This document shows positions 16,969 through 26,434 of a stretch of 52,885 nt of DNA, piece after piece (position 1 is the stretch's first letter; each line of letters opens with the position of its first letter). The position numbers and the translations under genes were made by a program. The stretch covers positions 1 through 52,885 of the forward strand of contig CAYMOJ010000011.1 of the NCBI GenBank assembly GCA_964392175.1, in the 5' to 3' direction. The stretch comes from Firm-04 sp964392175 (GTDB lineage Bacteria; Bacillota; Clostridia; Oscillospirales; Ruminococcaceae). Below the pieces are notes generated by a model. That model did no database searches. It was not told where the DNA came from and worked only from the letters and a program-made list of their open reading frames with translations.

Positions 16969-18164
16969 CCGTATCACAGCTGAATTGCTACATTGCTGCA
17001 AAAATCGATGGCGACACCAAACTACGCAGTATCATACTGCGTGGCGAAGTGGCAAATTTTACGCGGAACTACCGTTCCGGGCATTGCTATTTCTCACTGC
17101 GCGATGCTGATGCATCCGTACGCGCGGTCATGTTTCGTACTTATGCAGACAAGCTTCCCTTTGAACCGAAAAACGGTATGGTAATACTTGTACACGGTGA
17201 TGTAACAGTTTATGAAAAAGACGGTGTCTATCAGCTGAAAGCATTTGATATGCAGCCTGATGGTGTTGGTGCTAAGGCAATTGCATTGCAGCAGCGTCGT
17301 GAAAAGCTTGCACAGCTTGGATATTTTTCGGCAGAACATAAACGCCCCCTGCCGACGATGCCAAACAAAATCGGGCTGGTTACCTCACATAGCGGTGCCG
17401 CATTACAGGATATGCTACAAATTCTTGAACGACGATACCCTCTGGGATCAGTCTGCATCTACCCTGCACAGGTACAAGGCGATGCTGCACCTGCCTCCAT
17501 TGCCGCTGCTTTGTCGACGGCCGGTGGCGATGGCTGCGATGTGATCCTTATGGGTCGAGGCGGTGGCTCTGCAGAAGATTTAGAGGCATTTCAGTCTGAA
17601 ATGGTTGCCCATGCGGTCTATCACTCCCCTGTACCTGTCGTCAGCGCAGTGGGGCACGAAACCGATCACTGCATTGCCGATGAAATCGCTGATCTGCGCG
17701 CGCCAACCCCATCAGCGGCTGCTGAACTTGCCACACCCGATATCCGCACACTGTATCAACAATTGCAATACACACTAGAATCGCTCACAGAGGCGATGGA
17801 TGATTATTTCTACAACAAAGCAGATGAACTGGAACAATTGCAGGATCGACTTGCACTACTTGCCGTTGATCATCAAGTGGAACAACAGCAGATCACCTTG
17901 GATGCTTTACAACATCGTTTGCAGAATGCCTTTGATATCTGCATGACAAACTTTTCTCATCAATGGCTGCAAATGATGCAACGATTGGAATCCATCAGCC
18001 CTGTGGCAGTGCTGAAACGCGGATACAGTTTGGTCTATCACAATCACAGACTGATCAGAAATGCCACACAGCTGAACATCGGTGATACATTGACCATGGA
18101 ATTTGCAGAGGGTAGTTGCACCGCTACGGTGACTGCGATCACAAATGCGCAAAAGGAGACATAA
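16956..18164 (+). CDS. xseA: exodeoxyribonuclease VII large subunit
   Basis: This 402-residue catalytic subunit degrades single-stranded DNA. An OB-fold N-terminus (LTVSQLNCYI, LRGEVANF, SGHCYFSLRD) is followed by the catalytic domain with RGGGSAEDLEAF, SAVGHETD and ADLRAPTPSAAAEL, then a coiled-coil region and a C-terminal RGYSLV motif. It overlaps the TsaD-like gene by 13 bases and precedes xseB by three. Confidence 0.97.
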   Translation: MPILTVSQLNCYIAAKIDGDTKLRSIILRGEVANFTRNYRSGHCYFSLRDADASVRAVMFRTYADKLPFEPKNGMVILVHGDVTVYEKDGVYQLKAFDMQPDGVGAKAIALQQRREKLAQLGYFSAEHKRPLPTMPNKIGLVTSHSGAALQDMLQILERRYPLGSVCIYPAQVQGDAAPASIAAALSTAGGDGCDVILMGRGGGSAEDLEAFQSEMVAHAVYHSPVPVVSAVGHETDHCIADEIADLRAPTPSAAAELATPDIRTLYQQLQYTLESLTEAMDDYFYNKADELEQLQDRLALLAVDHQVEQQQITLDALQHRLQNAFDICMTNFSHQWLQMMQRLESISPVAVLKRGYSLVYHNHRLIRNATQLNIGDTLTMEFAEGSCTATVTAITNAQKET

Positions 18165-18167
18165 ACT

Positions 18168-18389
18168 ATGAAATTTGAAAAAGGAATGCAGGAACTATCT
18201 GCAATTGTAGAAAAACTGGAAGGTGGCGGTCTGACCCTGGAAGAAGCGGTCAAACTCTACGGCAAGGGCGCAAAACTCGCTGCCGACTGTAAAACAGAGC
18301 TTGAACGTGCCAAGCTGACGGTCACTACATATCAGGCACCAAAAAATGACAGTGGGGAGGATGCTGATCATGACAAAGCAAGCCTTTGA
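18168..18389 (+). CDS. xseB: exodeoxyribonuclease VII small subunit
   Basis: This 73-residue protein has the XseB pattern FEKGMQELSAIVEKLEGGGL, LEEAVKLYGKG, and a charged C-terminus. Several copies decorate XseA. Its last 20 bases overlap the start of ispA. Confidence 0.97.
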   Translation: MKFEKGMQELSAIVEKLEGGGLTLEEAVKLYGKGAKLAADCKTELERAKLTVTTYQAPKNDSGEDADHDKASL

Positions 18390-19263
18390 TGCGCGGCTGA
18401 ACAGCAATATCAGCCTGATTGAAAAAACCATAGAACAAAAAATGCCCAATGGCGCACAGGATGCACAGAAAACACTCCTTTCTGCCATAAAACATTCGCT
18501 TTCAGCAGGAGGAAAGCGTATTCGACCGATGCTTGCGCTCGAATTTTGCCGCCTATGCGGTGGTACAGATCAACAGATCCTGCCGGCAGCCTGCGCACTG
18601 GAATTGCTGCACACCGCAACCCTAATCCATGATGATATGCCTGAAATGGACAACGACGATATGCGTCGCGGTAAACCTGCCTGCCATGTCGCCTATGATC
18701 AGGCAACAGCTTTGCTTGCCGGCGATACACTCTTTTTGTTGCCCTTTGAATGGATCGCTACAGCAGAACGTATTGATGCTGAAAAAAAGGTCGCGCTCTC
18801 TTTAGAGCTGACAAAGGCAGCTGGCTACTATGGTGCTTGCGGCGGTCAACAGATCGACTTGGAAAATGAAAAGCGTGATGATGTAACACTTGCACAGCTC
18901 AAACAAATGTACGCATACAAAACCGGTGCGCTGATCATCTGCGCTTGCCGTATGGGCTGCATTGCTGCCGGTGCCGATGCCGAAACACTGGAAATGGTTA
19001 CACAATATGCTGCGCTGCTCGGTCTAGCATTCCAGATCGTCGATGATATTCTTGATGTCGTTTCTACCGAAGAAGAGCTGGGTAAGCCCATCGGTAGCGA
19101 TGCGGAACAGAACAAGAACACCTTTGTATCTCTATATGGGCTGGAAAAAGCAAAGCAGGAAGCCGCCGATTTGACAAATCAGGCACTGGCACTGCTGAAG
19201 AAGTTACCCAACGCAGATTTTTTGATCGCGTTAACCAATCTACTGCTTTGCAGAAAATCTTAA
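18370..19263 (+). CDS. ispA: polyprenyl (farnesyl/geranyl) diphosphate synthase
   Basis: This 297-residue enzyme condenses IPP with allylic diphosphates to make C15 (or C10) precursors for quinones and undecaprenyl phosphate. The first aspartate-rich motif is LIHDDMPEMDNDD (D88, D89, D94) with RRGKP after it, and the second is FQIVDDILD. GGGGAGG at 18354-18360 selects the ATG at 18370; the one at 18361 abuts the site. Chain length cannot be proven from the sequence. Confidence 0.95.
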   Translation: MTKQAFDARLNSNISLIEKTIEQKMPNGAQDAQKTLLSAIKHSLSAGGKRIRPMLALEFCRLCGGTDQQILPAACALELLHTATLIHDDMPEMDNDDMRRGKPACHVAYDQATALLAGDTLFLLPFEWIATAERIDAEKKVALSLELTKAAGYYGACGGQQIDLENEKRDDVTLAQLKQMYAYKTGALIICACRMGCIAAGADAETLEMVTQYAALLGLAFQIVDDILDVVSTEEELGKPIGSDAEQNKNTFVSLYGLEKAKQEAADLTNQALALLKKLPNADFLIALTNLLLCRKS

Positions 19264-19299
19264 AATTAACGCTGCTATGAAGCAGGGAGATTACTGAAC

Positions 19300-21192
19300 A
19301 TGAAAAAAGAACGGCAATTGCAAGTCACAGAGTCTATTGCACTACGGGATCTGACATTACCTTCGCAGCTAAAGGATCTGAGTATCCCGCAATGTACGGC
19401 ACTGTGTTCTGAGATCCGCGAAATTTTAATCGATACAGTGACCCGTAACGGCGGACACTTGGCATCGAATCTTGGCGTTGTGGAATTAACGCTTGCTATC
19501 CATCGCCAATTTGATTCGCCCAACGATCGCATTGTCTGGGATGTAGGGCATCAGACCTATGTACACAAGCTGCTGACCGGCAGGCAGGCAGAATTTCATA
19601 CACTGCGGCAGGAAAACGGTATCTCCGGATTTCCAAAGCCCGCAGAATCACCACACGATACCTTTGTCACAGGACACAGTGGCACAGCGGTTTCGGCAGC
19701 CTGCGGTATTGCTGATGCGCTGCGCATTCGTGGCAGTAATCATTATGCCGTTGCTGTAGTCGGTGATGGTGCTGCTACAGGTGGTATGTTCTACGAGGGG
19801 CTGAACAACGGCGGAAAATCCAATAATAATCTCATCGTTATCCTGAATGACAATAACTGTGCAATTTCAAAAAATGTGGGCGCAGTAGCAAAATATCTTT
19901 CCAATATTCGTCACAGCACAGAGTATGTGCGTACGAAATGGGCAGTGGAACGTGTGCTGGATCAAACCCCCGTAGTGGGAAAGCCCATCGCGAGTGTGTT
20001 GAAAAAAACAAAGGACGCTGTACGCAAAAATGTGGTAAAAAGCTCTACGATGTTTGACTATATGGGTTTTGTTTATCTTGGCCCTGTTGATGGGCATGAT
20101 ATCGAGGCACTTGATGAGGCGTTGGCAGTAGCGAAAAGCTATCACCGACCTGTCCTTCTTCATGTGAACACCGTAAAGGGGAAGGGCTATGCTCCTGCAG
20201 AGCAGAATCCCGGTGAATACCACGGTGTGCCAAAAATTGACCTGCTTTCTAAGAACCCCGAAATCTCCACAGATGAATGCTACTCTACCGTATTTGGCAG
20301 AGAGCTGACCGCAATGGCACAAAAGAACCGGAAAATATGCGCTGTAACAGCCGCCATGAAATATGGCACGGGGCTACAGTTTTTTTCAGCAATGCATCGT
20401 GACCGTTTCTTTGATGTGGGAATCGCAGAAGAACACGCTATGACTTTCAGTGCAGGGCTTGCCTCTATGGGAATGGTGCCTGTGTTTGCGGTATACTCCA
20501 CCTTTTTGCAGCGCGCCTTTGATCAGCTGCTACATGATATCGCCATTGCCAAACTCCATGTGATCATTGCTGTTGACCGTGCCGGTATGGTCGGTGAGGA
20601 CGGTGAGACCCATCAGGGCTTATTTGATGTGGCAATGCTTTCAGCAATTCCCCACATCAAGATTTACTCCCCTGCCACCTATGACGCTTTACGCAAAGTC
20701 CTGCATAAGGCGATCGACAAAGACAGTGGGCCTGTATGCATTCGCTATCCCAGAGGTACCCAGCCTGACCATCTTGCTACACTTGCCTATGATAGTGAAA
20801 TGACGCATCTTTCCGGTGAAAACACGCTGCTCATCAGCTATGGCAGACTAACCGCCGAACTGCTACGCGCACGCTCTGCCCTGCAAAAAATGGGTATATC
20901 TTGCGGTATTCTCTCCCTCAACACAATCTATCCCATTCCACAAGCTGCCATCCATGCAGCTATGCCATATGAAAACGTGTTCTTCTTTGAAGAAGGCATC
21001 AAAGAAGGCGGCATCGCACAAAAATTTTCGGCAGCACTTACGGAAAATGGTTTTGCAGGAAAATATCACTGCCATGCAGTAGAGGACTTTGTAGCGCACG
21101 CAGCGGTCAGCCGATGCCTTGCATTGCACGGACTGGATGTAGATTCCATCACCCGTTATGTGATAGAGGAAACGCACCATGGCACGCTTTGA
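19300..21192 (+). CDS. dxs: 1-deoxy-D-xylulose-5-phosphate synthase
   Basis: This 630-residue thiamine enzyme makes DXP from pyruvate and glyceraldehyde-3-phosphate, the first step of the MEP isoprenoid pathway. Motifs: HLASNLGVVELT, WDVGHQTYVHK, TGHSGTA, GDGAATGGMFYEGLN with downstream NDN (thiamine/Mg site), GPVDGHD, HVNTVKGKGY, and EEHAMTFSAG in the pyrimidine domain. Normal length. It lies 36 bases after ispA and overlaps tlyA, supporting an isoprenoid operon. Confidence 0.97.
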   Translation: MKKERQLQVTESIALRDLTLPSQLKDLSIPQCTALCSEIREILIDTVTRNGGHLASNLGVVELTLAIHRQFDSPNDRIVWDVGHQTYVHKLLTGRQAEFHTLRQENGISGFPKPAESPHDTFVTGHSGTAVSAACGIADALRIRGSNHYAVAVVGDGAATGGMFYEGLNNGGKSNNNLIVILNDNNCAISKNVGAVAKYLSNIRHSTEYVRTKWAVERVLDQTPVVGKPIASVLKKTKDAVRKNVVKSSTMFDYMGFVYLGPVDGHDIEALDEALAVAKSYHRPVLLHVNTVKGKGYAPAEQNPGEYHGVPKIDLLSKNPEISTDECYSTVFGRELTAMAQKNRKICAVTAAMKYGTGLQFFSAMHRDRFFDVGIAEEHAMTFSAGLASMGMVPVFAVYSTFLQRAFDQLLHDIAIAKLHVIIAVDRAGMVGEDGETHQGLFDVAMLSAIPHIKIYSPATYDALRKVLHKAIDKDSGPVCIRYPRGTQPDHLATLAYDSEMTHLSGENTLLISYGRLTAELLRARSALQKMGISCGILSLNTIYPIPQAAIHAAMPYENVFFFEEGIKEGGIAQKFSAALTENGFAGKYHCHAVEDFVAHAAVSRCLALHGLDVDSITRYVIEETHHGTL

Positions 21193-21904
21193 TATGGCTT
21201 TGGTACAGCAGGGTCTTTGCGAAACACGCTCTAAGGCAAAAATGGAGATCGAAGCAGGACATGCTACCATCAACGACAAGGTATGCACAAAGCCTGCTGC
21301 AAACATCACAGAAAACGATCGCATTGCGTTGACCCAATCGTTGCCCTTTGTGGGGCGCGGTGGCTTAAAACTTGCCCACGCACTGGCTGCTTTTCATCTG
21401 GATCTGCACGGACTGCACTGCCTGGATATTGGCGCATCTACCGGCGGATTTACCGATTGTATGCTGCAAAACGGCGCAACAAGCGTGCTTGCAGTCGATG
21501 TAGGACACGGACAGCTGGCGGATATCTTGCGCCGTGACCCAAGAGTAAGGGTCATGGAAGATACGGATATCCGCGCATTAACCCCAAATATACAGGGGCT
21601 GCCCGCAGACTTTATCAGCTGTGATGTTTCGTTTATTTCTCTAACATATATTCTACCACTGCTGCCACCCCTGATGGCAGAGAACGCAAAGGCTGTTTTA
21701 CTGGTAAAGCCACAGTTTGAGGCAGGGAAACAGGCACTCAACAAGCATGGTGTGGTGCGTGACCCAAAGATCCATACGCGTGTACTGGAACACATCCGCA
21801 GTGCTGCAATGACTGTAGGACTAACGCCTCTCAAGGATTGCCCCTCGCCCATACAGGGTGGCAGCGGCAACACAGAATTTTTATTACTGCTGCAAAAAAT
21901 CTGA
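21179..21904 (+). CDS. tlyA: TlyA family rRNA 2'-O-methyltransferase
   Basis: This 241-residue protein joins an S4 RNA-binding domain (about 3-60) to an FtsJ/RrmJ-like methyltransferase whose SAM site is DIGASTGGFTD (83-93). TlyA proteins methylate 16S/23S rRNA at cytidines in some bacteria. AGAGGA lies eight bases before the ATG, which overlaps the dxs stop. The 184-base gap after it (21905-22088) holds no gene I can support. Confidence 0.94.
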   Translation: MARFDMALVQQGLCETRSKAKMEIEAGHATINDKVCTKPAANITENDRIALTQSLPFVGRGGLKLAHALAAFHLDLHGLHCLDIGASTGGFTDCMLQNGATSVLAVDVGHGQLADILRRDPRVRVMEDTDIRALTPNIQGLPADFISCDVSFISLTYILPLLPPLMAENAKAVLLVKPQFEAGKQALNKHGVVRDPKIHTRVLEHIRSAAMTVGLTPLKDCPSPIQGGSGNTEFLLLLQKI

Positions 21905-22088
21905 ACATCCATAACATCGAAAAAAACTGCTGAAATCAACCTGCTACACGAAGTGTCTCTCGTGGATTGTCGCCGATCTGCCATTTACCGTCATTGTCTG
22001 TTGCGCAATAAGCGGTACTCATATCAATATGGCTGCTGCAAAATAATCTCATTACGGTTTCGAATCATTGCACGGAGGTGACCTGCAA

Positions 22089-22973
22089 ATGAATCTTGTG
22101 ATATGGCCCAATCTCTCCAAGCGGCACGCATTCGATACGGCACTTGCCGTTTGCCGACTGCTGGCATCTCACGGAGCGAACATCTACATGGACAGACGGT
22201 ACGAGACGACTTTTGCACAGGTGGAAGGTATCCATTTTTTACCTACCGACCTGCTGATGCATCACGCAGATTTTGCCATTGCGATTGGTGGCGATGGCAC
22301 TATTTTGCGCTGTGCAGAGATGCTACAGAATACCGATACCAAGCTCGTGGGCATCAATACAGGAAGGTTGGGCTTTATTGCTGCTTGTGAAGCGGGAGAA
22401 ATCAATCTGCTGCACAAGCTGTTTACCAATGAATACGCCATTAGTCACCGTATGATGCTACAAGCGGTGTTTCCCGCTCATAACGATGACGTACTCATTT
22501 ATCACGCACTGAACGATGTATACGCCACCCGTTGCAGCGGCAGAATCTGTGATTTTTCCGTATTCGTGGATGAACAGCATATCGGAACCTACCGCGCCGA
22601 TGGCATCATTCTCTCAACACCTACCGGTTCTACAGCGTATGCACTTTCGGCAGGGGGACCGGTCATGGAGCCAGACCTTTCTCTCATTGAAATGAATCTC
22701 ATCTGCCCCCATTCTCTGTTTGCAAGGCCCATGCTCTTTGCGCCTCAGCGTAAAATCCGTGTGACATATCGTGTGAAGGACGGTGGCGGACTAAATGTTT
22801 ATGTGGATGGCAGAACCGCAGTGACAGTGCAAGAGGGACAATCGTTTACAGTAACAGAATCCACACATACCATACCCTTTGTAGATTTCAAGGGGTATGG
22901 CTTCTATGACGCGCTCAATGGCAAGCTGATGCAACCGCTCAAAGACGGTGGCTTTGCCAAAGAGGAGGTCTGA
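22089..22973 (+). CDS. nadK: NAD kinase
   Basis: This 294-residue enzyme phosphorylates NAD to NADP. It contains GGDGT (67-71) with upstream AIAI, NTGRLGFI, TPTGSTAYALSAGGP and a C-terminal beta-rich domain. The usual NE motif appears as LNDVY, a conservative change. GGAGGTGA at 22074-22081 selects the ATG at 22089. It heads the nadK-argR-recN group and, with pncA/pncB at the left end, completes the NAD-related genes seen here. Confidence 0.96.
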   Translation: MNLVIWPNLSKRHAFDTALAVCRLLASHGANIYMDRRYETTFAQVEGIHFLPTDLLMHHADFAIAIGGDGTILRCAEMLQNTDTKLVGINTGRLGFIAACEAGEINLLHKLFTNEYAISHRMMLQAVFPAHNDDVLIYHALNDVYATRCSGRICDFSVFVDEQHIGTYRADGIILSTPTGSTAYALSAGGPVMEPDLSLIEMNLICPHSLFARPMLFAPQRKIRVTYRVKDGGGLNVYVDGRTAVTVQEGQSFTVTESTHTIPFVDFKGYGFYDALNGKLMQPLKDGGFAKEEV

Positions 22974-22991
22974 GGGAGGAGATCATAACAT

Positions 22992-23432
22992 ATGGCAAAT
23001 GCAAGGCAGGAACGCATTCTGACGCTGATACATGAGCATGATATTACAACGCAGGAGCAGCTGAAAGATCTACTGGAAAAAGACGGCTTTTCTGTCACAC
23101 AAGCAACGATCTCTCGCGATATTCGGCAGCTGCAACTGCGCAAAGAGCCTTCTCCTCAGGGTGGACAACGCTATTGCAAACCTAGTGCCGGCAACGGACA
23201 ACAGCTGATGACGCAATCGGTAAAAAAGATTGATTACGCCATGAACACCGTTGTCATTTTGTGTCATGTGGGCACGGCACAGGCAGTTTGTGCCGCATTG
23301 GATGCCCTCTCGCTGCCTATGGTGATCGGTACCATTGCCGGAGATGATACCATCTTTGCAATCACACGCTCGGAACAAAATGCAAAAGAACTGACTGCAT
23401 ATTTACAGTCCCGTATATGGGGTGCAACATGA
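22992..23432 (+). CDS. argR: arginine repressor ArgR
   Basis: This 146-residue regulator has an N-terminal winged helix (about 1-65, with SVTQATISRDIRQL as recognition region) and a C-terminal hexamerisation and arginine-binding domain with GTIAGDDT (113-120). It represses arginine biosynthesis genes when arginine binds. GGAGGA precedes the ATG. It overlaps recN as ATGA; the argR-recN pairing is typical of Firmicutes and does not imply that RecN is arginine controlled. Confidence 0.96.
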   Translation: MANARQERILTLIHEHDITTQEQLKDLLEKDGFSVTQATISRDIRQLQLRKEPSPQGGQRYCKPSAGNGQQLMTQSVKKIDYAMNTVVILCHVGTAQAVCAALDALSLPMVIGTIAGDDTIFAITRSEQNAKELTAYLQSRIWGAT

Positions 23433-25096
23433 TAAAGGAACTTTCAATTGAGAATCTTGCGGTGATTTCTTCGGCAACCATTCCGCTGGAATCACAACTC
23501 AATGTATTTACCGGCGAAACAGGCGCAGGTAAATCTATACTGATCCATGGCATTCAAGCGGTGCTGGGACAGCGCATCAGCAAGGAATATGTTCGGCACG
23601 GCTGCAAAAAAGCAGTGGTCTCCGCATTGTTTTCTCCCATTGAAGCGGATACAGCGGCGATTCTTGCAGAATACGGCTACAGTACGGAGGACAACGCACT
23701 TCTGCTAACAAGAGAAATCTCGGCAGATGGCGGTAGCATTGGACGTATCAACGGCAGAACAGCACCTGTGAATCTGCTGCGGACACTGGGCGAAACGCTA
23801 GTCAATATCCATGGACAGCACGATAATCAGGTACTGCTACGACCGGAACGTCATCTGGATGTTCTGGATCGCTTTGGCGATGATGACCGCCCACTACTTG
23901 CATATCGAGAACAGTTTCAGGCATTACAGGCCTGCGCCAGACAGCTTAATACGCTAAAAAAAGCCGAACAGGATAAGGCAAATCGTCTAAAAGAGCTGCG
24001 CGAAATGATTGAAGAAATTGCACCGATGGATATTCAGCCCGATGAGGATATTGCCATCGAGGAGCAATATATCGCGGCTGCAAAAGCGGAAGAAACAGCG
24101 GAAATTACCGCCATGCTACAGCAAATGCTGACAGAGGGCGATGAAAATATCTCTGATGCCATTGCCAATGCCTGTATCATCATACAACAGCTTGCCGCAA
24201 AGCGTGAAGATGCTACACCGCTTTATCAACGATTGCGCTCTGTCAATGCCGAATTGAAAGACATTGCCGATGAATTGGATATGCTGGGTGGCACAATGCT
24301 CTCTCCCGCAGAATTTGACGCGCTGAACAAACGCCGCAATGCACTGAATACGCTGATGGTACGCTATCACACCGATGCAAATGGTTTACGTAAGCTACTC
24401 GCTGACGCTGAAGCAGAAATCGATGCGATCAGCAATTCTGCAGACACCATCGCAGAATTAACCGAAAAAAAGCAAAAGCTGCTGCAAAGCGTCACCGAAA
24501 AAGCAAAAGCACTCTCGGCACATCGGCAGCAACTTGCAGAACAATTTGCAAGCCGTGTGGGAGAAGAATTAGCGCAATTGGATATGCCAAAGGTGCATCT
24601 GGAAGTTGCCATGACCAGGGGAAAGCTCACAGCAAACGGCATGGATACCGCAGAGTTTTTGATCTCAGCAAATCCCGGTGAGCCACCAAAGCCCATTGCA
24701 CAAATCGCTTCCGGTGGTGAACTTTCCCGTATGATGCTGGCACTAAAATCCGTAATTGCGCAAAGAGATGCAATTCCCACACTCATTTTCGATGAAATTG
24801 ACACAGGTGTCAGCGGAAGGGCAGCCCAAAAAATCGGAAAAAAACTACGCAGTCTGGCAAAACACAGTCAGGTCATCTGCGTGACGCATTTGGCACAGCT
24901 CGCAACACAGGCACAGCACCATCTACTGATTGAAAAGCATAGCGATGAAACCTCTACAGAAACCTGCGTCACCGTACTCCAGCCAGAGGGGCGTATTCAG
25001 GAAATCGCACGCATTATGAGCGGCAATACTCCCAGCGATCTACTGCTGCAAACCGCTAGGGAAGCATTGGCAGCAGCAGAAAAAGAAGTTTTTTGA
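23429..25096 (+). CDS. recN: DNA repair protein RecN
   Basis: This 555-residue SMC-like ATPase takes part in double-strand break repair. The nucleotide site is GETGAGKS (29-36), the middle (about 150-350) is coiled coil, and the C-terminal half carries IASGGELSRMMLALK and FDEIDTGVSG. The ATG overlaps the argR stop; an ATG 12 bases upstream is less well placed. Full length. Confidence 0.96.
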   Translation: MIKELSIENLAVISSATIPLESQLNVFTGETGAGKSILIHGIQAVLGQRISKEYVRHGCKKAVVSALFSPIEADTAAILAEYGYSTEDNALLLTREISADGGSIGRINGRTAPVNLLRTLGETLVNIHGQHDNQVLLRPERHLDVLDRFGDDDRPLLAYREQFQALQACARQLNTLKKAEQDKANRLKELREMIEEIAPMDIQPDEDIAIEEQYIAAAKAEETAEITAMLQQMLTEGDENISDAIANACIIIQQLAAKREDATPLYQRLRSVNAELKDIADELDMLGGTMLSPAEFDALNKRRNALNTLMVRYHTDANGLRKLLADAEAEIDAISNSADTIAELTEKKQKLLQSVTEKAKALSAHRQQLAEQFASRVGEELAQLDMPKVHLEVAMTRGKLTANGMDTAEFLISANPGEPPKPIAQIASGGELSRMMLALKSVIAQRDAIPTLIFDEIDTGVSGRAAQKIGKKLRSLAKHSQVICVTHLAQLATQAQHHLLIEKHSDETSTETCVTVLQPEGRIQEIARIMSGNTPSDLLLQTAREALAAAEKEVF

Positions 25097-25115
25097 AAAA
25101 ATCGCGAAAAAGTAC

Positions 25116-25144
25116 TTGACAAATAATTACAGATGTGATATAAT
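25116..25144 (+). promoter_or_regulatory. consensus promoter of rplJ-rplL
   Basis: TTGACA (25116-25121) and TATAAT (25139-25144) are both perfect, 17 bases apart, with a TG extension at 25136-25137. This is the strongest promoter in the window, fitting a ribosomal protein operon. Confidence 0.92.
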
Positions 25145-25149
25145 GATGA

Positions 25150-25258
25150 AGCTGTGATGAGAATCACCACGAATCCCGTATTCCAAAGACAGTCGGCAGT
25201 GCATTTGCCTTGTGGCAAAACATGGAAGTCCGACCGAGGAGTGCCGGCTGTGTTTCGT
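25150..25258 (+). ncRNA. ribosomal protein L10 leader
   Basis: The leader carries the L10-leader core: CCAAAGACAGTCGG at 25183-25196 and GTCCGACCGAGGAG at 25228-25241, which pair through GTCGG/CCGAC around a kink-turn. L10(L12)4 binding to such leaders controls rplJ-rplL in Firmicutes. AGTCGGCA (25191-25198) can also pair with TGCCGGCT (25242-25249), which suggests competing folds linked to the downstream terminator. Confidence 0.85.
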
Positions 25259-25275
25259 TTGATGCTGAACCAACC

Positions 25276-25307
25276 GCCTCTCCTGTCAATTCGGGAGAGG
25301 CTTTTTT
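25276..25307 (+). terminator. attenuator hairpin in the rplJ leader
   Basis: GCCTCTCC (25276-25283) pairs with GGAGAGGC (25294-25301) around a 10-base loop and runs into six Ts (25302-25307). It lies after the L10 leader and 53 bases before rplJ, so it most likely acts as the regulated terminator of an attenuation switch. Confidence 0.87.
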
Positions 25308-25360
25308 GCCTCTGATGTGGCATTTCTACCCACAAGCAAGATTTACGGAGGTGAAAATTT

Positions 25361-25867
25361 ATGCCAAGTGAGAAGATCTTGCAGCAAAAGCAAGCTCAGG
25401 TTGAAGCTTTGACCGAGCAGCTGAAAGGCGCTGTGGCTTGTGTCCTCGTGGATTACAAGGGCATCAGCGTTGCCGATGATACACAACTTCGTCGTGAACT
25501 GCGTGAAGCAGGCGTCAGCTACTCCGTTCAAAAGAACACTCTGCTGCGTTTTGCTCTGCACAATGTCGGTTATGAGCAGTTTGATAGTGTCCTTGAGGGT
25601 ACTACCGCTATTGCCATTTCCGATACCGATCAGACCGCTGCAGCCCGCATTCTGGGTGCTTTTGCTGAGAAGTCTGATGGCAAGTTCACACTGAAGGCAG
25701 GCTTCGTAGACGGTGAGGTTTACGATGCTGACGGTGTGATGGCGCTTTCAAAGGTGCCGTCCAAGGATGTCCTGCTCGCACAGTTGGTTGGCTCTCTCCA
25801 GGGTCCTTACCAAAAGCTGGCAGCAACGCTTCAGGCTCTTGTGGAAAAGAACGAAAGCGCTGCTTAA
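25361..25867 (+). CDS. rplJ: 50S ribosomal protein L10
   Basis: This 168-residue protein forms the base of the ribosomal stalk and binds L7/L12 dimers through its C-terminal helix. It shows the L10 pattern: an N-terminal helix with KQAQVEALTEQLK, VDYKGISVADDTQLR, and a C-terminal segment SLQGPYQKLAATLQALVEKNE. GGAGGTG precedes the ATG. It is expected to autoregulate through the upstream leader. Confidence 0.97.
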   Translation: MPSEKILQQKQAQVEALTEQLKGAVACVLVDYKGISVADDTQLRRELREAGVSYSVQKNTLLRFALHNVGYEQFDSVLEGTTAIAISDTDQTAAARILGAFAEKSDGKFTLKAGFVDGEVYDADGVMALSKVPSKDVLLAQLVGSLQGPYQKLAATLQALVEKNESAA

Positions 25868-25921
25868 TCATTTGTTGTTGTTTGACCCAAATCTATTTTT
25901 ATTTTGTAAAGGAGAATTATC

Positions 25922-26293
25922 ATGGCTTCCGAAAAGACTATGAAGTTTATCGAAGATATCAAGGCTCTCTCCGTTCTGGAGCTGAAAGAGCTTGTTGACG
26001 CTATTCAGGAAGAGTTTGGCGTTACCGCTGTTGTTGCTGCTGCAGGTGCAGGTGCTGCTGCCCCCGCTGCTGAGGCTGAGAAGACCGAGTTTGATGTTGT
26101 TCTGACCTCCTTTGGTGATGCTAAGATGGGCGTTATCAAGGCTGTGAAGGACGTTCTCGGCATGGGTCTGAAAGAGGCAAAGGCTGCTGTTGAAGGCGCA
26201 CCTTGCACTCTGAAGGAAGGCGTTTCTAAGGCTGATGCAGAGGCTCTGAAGAAGTCTCTGGAAGATGCTGGCGCTACCATCGAGCTGAAGTAA
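25922..26293 (+). CDS. rplL: 50S ribosomal protein L7/L12
   Basis: This 123-residue stalk protein has the N-terminal dimerisation domain, an Ala-rich hinge (about 37-52) and the conserved C-terminal domain (FDVVLTSFGDAKMGVIKAVK, LKEAKAAVEGAP), which recruits translation factors. AAAGGAG precedes the ATG. A strong terminator follows. Confidence 0.98.
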   Translation: MASEKTMKFIEDIKALSVLELKELVDAIQEEFGVTAVVAAAGAGAAAPAAEAEKTEFDVVLTSFGDAKMGVIKAVKDVLGMGLKEAKAAVEGAPCTLKEGVSKADAEALKKSLEDAGATIELK

Positions 26294-26314
26294 TTCTGTT
26301 TTCGCTTACAAGAG

Positions 26315-26345
26315 AGCCGTTCTGCATTGCAGAGCGGCTTTTTTT
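26315..26345 (+). terminator. intrinsic terminator after rplL
   Basis: An 11-base-pair stem with one G-U pair (26315-26325 with 26329-26339) and a three-base loop is followed by a T run (26339-26345). Confidence 0.93.
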
Positions 26346-26376
26346 GCTTTCTATGCAAGGATTTCACGCAAAACGG

Positions 26377-26405
26377 TTGTTTTTTTTCGCAATTTATGGT
26401 ATACT
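26377..26405 (+). promoter_or_regulatory. promoter of the amidohydrolase-to-GH26 operon
   Basis: TATACT (26400-26405) with a TG extension (26397-26398) and a weak -35 TTGTTT (26377-26382) 17 bases upstream. Transcription would begin near 26412, just before the AAAGGAG of the amidohydrolase. All later genes to 30826 follow at gaps of 23 bases or less or overlap. Confidence 0.7.
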
Positions 26406-26434
26406 GTTCGTATGTACTGCAAAGGAGAATCAAT

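Noticed and set aside
21936..22022. 28-codon open frame on the - strand in the tlyA-nadK gap
   Set aside because: No ribosome binding site, no promoter and no recognisable family; too short to support as a gene.
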